Shown here: positions 59,075-64,000 of the stretch, piece after piece
Layout of the letters: each line of letters starts with the position of its first letter
How positions within the stretch are numbered: the stretch's first letter is position 1
The notes under the pieces: model-generated
What the model was told of the DNA's origin: nothing
The model's database searches: none
What the model saw: only the letters and a program-made list of their open reading frames with translations
NCBI GenBank assembly: GCA_037127315.1
Contig: JBBBDQ010000308.1
Location: 1,991,001 to 2,055,000, forward strand
DNA length: 64,000 nucleotides
Source: Ascarosepion bandense
Lineage: Eukaryota; Mollusca; Cephalopoda; Sepiida; Sepiidae
Reading direction: 5' to 3'
Translations under genes and position numbers: made by a program

Positions 59075-60790
59075 ACTGAGGCTCAACTGAATGACGTCCA
59101 TATTTCACCCTCGCTTGTCTCTAAGATAATCTCGAAATTTGACCCTCACAAAGTGAGCGGAGAGGACGGAATCCCAATCATAGTCTTAAAGAAATGTGCC
59201 CCTGAACTTTCCTCTGTACTTTCTAAGCTCTACAACTTCTGCCTATCTGCTTCCTGCTTTCCTGCCTGTTGGAAATCTTCCTCTGTAGTTCATATATTTA
59301 AAAACACTGGAGAACCCTTGGACCCCGCAAATTACCGACCTATCAGCCTTCTTCCGATCTTCGGCAAAGTGTTCGAAGCCATTATCAACGCCGAGGTGGT
59401 TCAGCATCTCACAGCACACAGGCTCCTTTCGGACAAGCAGTATGGTTTCCGCTTCACCAGGTCTACAGCTGATATGCTAACGACAATCACCGAGTACATA
59501 TATCAGGCACTCGACAGGAATGGTGAAGCCCGAACCGTTGCCTTGGATATCTCTAAAGCATTCGACAGAGTTTGGCATGCTGGCCTTCTATGCAAACTGC
59601 GGAGCTATGGTATCGCTGGACAATTGTTTGAACTAATCCAGTCATTCCTATCTAACCGCACATTGAAAGTGGTATTAAACGGACATGCCTCCCAGAACTA
59701 CCATACGAACGCGGGTGTCCCTCAATGCCCTATCCTAGGTCCTACACTCTTTCTGATCTACATTAATGATCTCCCTGATATCATAAGATCCCAAGTAGGT
59801 ATGTACGCCGATGACACCACAGTTTATTCTCGCCTCAACCAAAAATCTGGTGTGGGCGACAAAGCTAACCTTGCAGCCGAGCTTGGAAAGGACCTCCAAT
59901 CCATAGTGGACTGGGGTAAGAAATGGCTCGTAAATTTTAATGTTTCTAAAACGAAGCTACTATCAATTAATCATCATAGACAATCGCACCAACTACCTAT
60001 TAACATGGACCAAGCTTGCCTTCCAGAGAGTAAAACACTACGCCTCCTTGGTCTCACACTTTCAGCGGACCTCAAGTGGAATGACTATATCGAATCCATT
60101 GCTAAATCCGCTGCTATGAAAGTCGGTTCTCTGTGCAGGGCGCGGAAGTTTTTTCTGTCTGAATCTATCCTGCACATTCATAAATCTCCCATCCGCCCGT
60201 GCATTGAATACTGTTGCCATATCTGGTCGGGTGCCCCTGCTATTCTCTTGGGCTTCTCGACAAGGTTCAGCGGAGGGTCTGTAATGTGATCGATACCGAC
60301 TTAGCAGACCGCCTGCAGTCTCTTTATCACCGGCGCTATGTGGCTTCCCTGTGTCTCTTCTATAAATACTTTCACGGCTTCTGCTCTGACGAACTTAGAT
60401 CACTGGTGCCCCCTAGGTTCGAATTTGCACGAGATACTAGATTAGCAACTAGATCCCACCCTTTTACAGTGAAACCGATAAAATGCAACCGCAACTTCTA
60501 CTCCAACAGTTTCTTTTCTCCCACTTCCCGACTGTGGAATTCCCTTCCACAAGAGTGCTTCCCCGACGGCTACAATCTCCAGGAGTTTAAATGTAAGGTC
60601 AGTAGACACCTCCTAACAAACTAACTCGCTTCCATTCTTTCAAACACTCTTCCCACCTACCCAACTATCTATCACCCCCCTTCTGACATTTCCTATATCT
60701 AACCACTCTTTCTATTTACCTTCCCCCATGTAACCCCAAGCGCAATAGTGGCAGCGGAATGCCTTGCTTGGGGTGAAATGATTAAAAAAA
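59075..60790 (+). mobile_element. LINE-B, 5'-truncated copy nested in LINE-A
   Basis: Starts in the ORF2 linker (ACTGAGGCTCAACTGAATGA) and ends with the family terminal block and A-tail. It splits LINE-A between the codons for LIY and INDLPD, and both sides rejoin within about two bases. About 1.72 kb. Same strand and same family as its host, so it inserted after LINE-A. Confidence 0.9.
59078..60624 (+). pseudogene. LINE-B ORF2: reverse transcriptase and C-terminal domain
   Basis: RT motifs in order: GEDGIPIIVLKKC (59159-), ANYRPISLLPIFGKVFE (59328-), KQYGFRFTRSTADML (59438-), ALDISKAFDRVWH with the motif A aspartate (59540-), GVPQCPILGPTLFLIYINDLPD (59716-; family form GVPQG is changed to PQC), and MYADDTTVYS with the catalytic aspartates (59801-). 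Then NFNVSKTKLLSIN, KTLRLLGLTLSADLKW and CIEYCCHIWSGAPAILLG, where a one-base deletion near 60247 causes a frameshift. The rest lies in another frame: RRVCNVIDTDLADR, SLCLFYKYFHGFCSD, RLWNSLPQECFP and RHLLTN, stop at 60624. It has no endonuclease. Motif A and the YADD box are intact, but the truncation and frameshift make it non-autonomous. Confidence 0.92.
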
Positions 60791-60792
60791 AT

Positions 60793-61812
60793 ATCAATGA
60801 TCTCCCCGATGTCATAAGATCACAAGTAGGCATGTACGCCGATGATACCACAGTTTACTCTCGCCTCGATCAAAAATCTGGTGTTGGTGACAAGGCGAAC
60901 CTCGCTGCCGAGCTTGAGAAGGACCTACAATCCGTGGTGGATTGGGGTAAGAAATGGCTCGTAAAATTCAATTCTTCCAAAACGAAGCTGATGTCAATTA
61001 ACCACCACAGACAACCGCACCTCCCTCCCATTAGCATGGAACAGGCTTGCCTGCCAGAGAGTAAATCACTACGCCTGCTTGACCTGACACTCTCAGTGGA
61101 CCTCAAGTGGAATGGCTACGTCGAATCCATTGCTAAATCCGCAGCTATGAAAGTCGGCTCTCTGTGCAGAACCCGGAAATTCTTACCGCCTGAATCTATC
61201 CTGCAATTATATAAATCCACCATCCGCCCGTGTGTCGAGTACTACTGCCACATCTGGTCGGGTGCCCCTTCTATTCTCCTCGGGGTTCTTGACAAAATAC
61301 AGCGAAGAATCTGTAATGTGATTGATACCGACTTGGGTGACCGCCTGCAGTATCTCTCTCACCTGCGTGACGTGGATTTCCTGTGCCTCTTCTATAAATA
61401 CTTTAATGGCTTCTGCTCTGACGAACTTAAATCACTGGTACCTCCTAGATGTGAATTTGCACGAGATACTAGATTTGCAAATAGATCCCACCCTTTTACA
61501 GCGAAACCGATGAAATGTAACCGCAATTTCTACTCCAACAGCTTCTTTTCTCGCATTTCCCGCCTGTGGAATTCCCTACCGCATGCTTGCTTCCCTGACG
61601 GCTACAACCTCCAGGAGTTTAAATGTAAGGTCAAGAGATACCTTCTAACACACTAACTCACATCCACTCTCTCCAACTCTCTCCCTATGTATATCCTAAG
61701 TCGTCTATCACCCTCCTTCTGACATTTCTTATACTCAATCCCTCTATGTAACCCCCTGCGCTATAGTGGCAGTGGAATGCCTTGCTTGGGGTGATACGAT
61801 TAAAAAAAAAAA
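60793..61812 (+). pseudogene. LINE-A ORF2, part 2: RT palm end, C-terminal domain and 3' UTR
   Basis: Resumes exactly where part 1 stopped: INDLPDVIRSQVGMYADDTT (YADD at 60837-60848), then KWLVKFNSSKTKL, KSLRLLDLTLSVDLKW, CVEYYCHIWSGAPSILLGVL, RRICNVIDTDLGDR, FCSDELKSLVPPRCEF, RISRLWNSLPHACFPDGYN and RYLLTH, with the stop at 61656 (TAA at 61654-61656). The coding stretch is uninterrupted over about 285 codons. The 3' UTR has the terminal block at 61744-61802 and an A-rich tail to 61812. The apparent methionine start at 60748 is an artefact lying in LINE-B 3' UTR. Confidence 0.92.
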
Positions 61813-61924
61813 ATTAGATCCTGTCATCAATGTAAGTCAAATACAAGCCATCATCAAAAATAGACCAACCGCTTGATTCTACAGAATGAGAACTCACCTG
61901 AAAGAAAAAAATCGAGACAAATCC
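61813..61924. other. Unassigned sequence
   Basis: Short spacer; nothing recognised. Confidence 0.4.
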
Positions 61925-62110
61925 CAACCCATGGTGATATTAATGAATAGATTTGAGTTTGAGTTTGAGTTTTGTTTAACGGCATATCACCCTCGTTGGC
62001 TTATTTAATACCAAAACGGTTGAGTTTTAAAGTATTTTTTAATGTTCCGTGATAGTGAGAAGGTTGATTTAGTCAGAGTTTCATTAGAATGTTAATTTTA
62101 AACAACTGAA
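61925..62110 (+). mobile_element. Element E head
   Basis: GAGTTTGAGTTTTGTTTAACG, AATACCAAAACGGTTGAG, TTAAAGTATTTTTTAATGTT and GTGAGAAGGTTGATTTAGTC match the complement of 18110-17965. The head leads into the tandem array. Confidence 0.7.
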
Positions 62111-63962
62111 GATGTCTTCTAGTTTTCTATTAAAAAAAGATGTATTGCTGGCAATTTTTTTTCCTAAAAAAATGTATTACGGTAAATCTTTCTTTAAAGA
62201 TATGTCTTGTTGGTATTATTTTTCCTTCAAAAATGTATATTTTTGTATAAAAATCTATTTTTATACTTTCATTAGAATTTTAATTTTAAACAACTGAAGA
62301 TGTCTTCTAGTTTTCTATTAAAAAAAGATGTATTGCTGGCAATTTTTTTTCCTAAAAAAATGTATTACGGTAAATCTTTCTTTAAAGATATGTCTTGTTG
62401 GTATTATTTTTCCTTCAAAAATGTATATTTTTGTATAAAAATCTATTTTTATACTTTCATTAGAATTTTAATTTTAAACAACTGAAGATGTCTTCTAGTT
62501 TTCTATTAAAAAAAGATGTATTGCTGGTAATTTTTTTTCCTAAAAAAATGTATTACGGTAAATCTTTCTTTAAAGAAATGTCTTGTTGGTATTATTTTTC
62601 CTTCAAAAATGTATATTTTTGTATAAAAATCTATTTTTATACTTTCATTAGAATTTTAATTTTAAACAACTGAAGATGTCTTCTAGTTTTCTATTTAAAA
62701 AAGATGTATTGCTGGTAATTTTTTTTCCTTAAAAATGTATTACGGTAAATCTTTCTTTAAAGAAATGTCTTGTTGGTATTATTTTTCCTTCAAAAATGTA
62801 TATTTTTGTATAAAAATCTATTTTTATACTTTCATTAGAATTTTAATTTTAAACAACTGAAGATGTCTTCTAGTTTTCTATTAAAAAAAGATGTATTGCT
62901 GGCAATTTTTTTTCCTAAAAAAATGTATTACGGTAAATCTTTCTTTAAAGAAATGTCTTGTTGGTATTATTTTTCCTTCAAAAATGTATATTTTTGTATA
63001 AAAATCTATTTTTATACTTTCATTAGAATTTTAATTTTAAACAACTGAAGATGTCTTCTAGTTTTCTATTAAAAAAAGATGTATTGCTGGTAATTTTTTT
63101 TCCTAAAAAAATGTATTACGGTAAATCTTTCTTTAAAGAAATGTCTTGTTGGTATTATTTTTCCTTCAAAAATGTATATTTTTGTATAAAAATCTATTTT
63201 TATACTTTCATTAGAATTTTAATTTTAAACAACTGAAGATGTCTTCTAGTTTTCTATTAAAAAAAGATGTATTGCTGGTAATTTTTTTTTCCTTAAAAAT
63301 GTATTACGGTAAATCTTTCTTTAAAGAAATGTCTTGTTGGTATTATTTTTCCTTCAAAAATGTATATTTTTGTATAAAAATCTATTTTTATACTTTCATT
63401 AGAATTTTAATTTTAAACAACTGAAGATGTCTTCTAGTTTTCTATTAAAAAAAGATGTATTGCTGGTAATTTTTTTCCCTAAAAAAATTTATTACGGTAA
63501 ATCTTTCTTTAAAGAAATGTCTTGTTGGTATTATTTTTCCTTCAAAAATGTATATTTTTGTATAAAAATCTATTTTTATACTTTCATTAGAATTTTAATT
63601 TTAAACAACTGAAGATGTCTTCTAGTTTTCTATTAAAAAAGATGTATTGCTGGTAATTTTTTTTTCCTAACAAAATGTATTACGGTAAATCTTTCTTTAA
63701 AGAAATGTCTTGGTATTATTTTTCCTTCAAAAATGTATATTTTTGTATAAAAATCTATTTTTATACTTTCATTAGAATTTTAATTTTAAACAACTGAAGA
63801 TATCTTCTAGTTTTCTATTAAAAAAAGATGTATTGCTGGTAATTTTTTTTCCCTAAAAAAATGTATTACGGTAAATCTTTCTTTAAAGATATGTCTTGTT
63901 GGTATTATTTTTCCTTCAAAAATGTATATTTTTGTATAAAAATCTATTTTTATACTTTCATA
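62105..63962 (+). repeat. 188-bp tandem array (about ten units), body of element E
   Basis: Units start with GAAGATGTCTTCTAG at about 62109, 62297, 62485, 62673, 62860, 63048, 63236, 63424, 63611 and 63795. Units are nearly identical; differences are mainly A/T-run lengths and GATATG/GAAATG or GGCAAT/GGTAAT variants that group neighbours. Each unit consists of two diverged half-repeats of about 70 bp (ATGTATTGCTGGCAATTTTT and ATGTCTTGTTGGTATTATTT). Seven units have a 61-codon open frame; others are broken by 1-bp changes, which argues against selection for coding. Confidence 0.95.
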
Positions 63963-64000
63963 GAGTTTTGACTCCAGTTTGAGGGTTAACTATTTGCCCA
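63963..64000 (+). mobile_element. Element E tail, cut by the window edge
   Basis: TTTTGACTCCAGTTTGAGGG and TTAACTATTTGCCC correspond to 17760-17730 on the minus strand. The element continues beyond the window. Confidence 0.7.

Noticed and set aside
60748..60800. Methionine start of a separate 302-residue LINE protein
   Set aside because: The first 15 codons are LINE-B 3' UTR and tail; the rest is the continuation of LINE-A.
62112..63612. Family of seven 61-residue proteins in tandem
   Set aside because: Each is one unit of a 188-bp A/T-rich satellite; other units are broken by run-length changes, and the single-copy relative at 17.7-18.1 kb has no such frame. Best read as non-coding.

Overview
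The window looks like intergenic DNA from a large, repeat-saturated animal genome, most likely a coleoid cephalopod such as an octopus. No host exon, functional tRNA gene, prokaryotic signal or operon is recognisable. The octopus assignment is an inference from the mixture of many tRNA-derived SINEs, RTE/BovB-type and CR1/Jockey-type LINE relics, Penelope-like elements and long TATC, TA and CT/CA microsatellites; it was not tested by database search.

Layout. 0-9 kb: LINE fragments of two families, solo-LTR pieces, a 5S rRNA/tRNA composite SINE, and the first minisatellite-type LINE 3' UTR. 9-13 kb: very A/T-rich DNA with a roughly 90-bp minisatellite. 13-15.5 kb: a 1.3-kb RTE relic between copies of an older repeat. 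15.5-18.2 kb: TATC, ATT, CT/CA and TA microsatellites, then an inverted copy of the element that reappears at the right edge. 18.3-24.9 kb: LINE 3' ends plus a 100-bp satellite interrupted by a Helitron, a LINE and a GC-rich block. 24.9-28.8 kb: two Penelope-like element relics with GIY-YIG endonuclease remains, a Helitron fragment and hammerhead ribozyme motifs. 28.8-36 kb: inverted-repeat elements ending in hammerhead cores and bordered by TA arrays, and a Tc1/mariner-like DNA transposon carrying RTE fragments. 36-56 kb: RTE relics with inserted SINEs and LTRs, MITEs, palindromes and a second near-complete Helitron. 56.6-61.8 kb: the best-preserved autonomous element, a CR1/Jockey-group LINE with endonuclease and reverse transcriptase, split by a second copy of the same family. 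61.9-64 kb: an element carrying about ten copies of a 188-bp tandem unit.

How the parts relate. The LINEs, Penelope-like elements and DNA transposon once coded for their own mobility, and all copies seen here carry stops, frameshifts, truncations or deletions. The SINEs, Helitrons and MITEs lack coding capacity and would have depended on enzymes supplied in trans. Several insertions can be dated relative to one another from target-site duplications or from restored empty sites. The most unusual theme is a cluster between 27.5 and 36.1 kb of several distinct hammerhead-ribozyme-like motifs, some joined to tRNA-like promoters, mostly in head-to-head inverted pairs whose outer ends abut TA microsatellites. 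Element boundaries are approximate unless a target-site duplication is cited.
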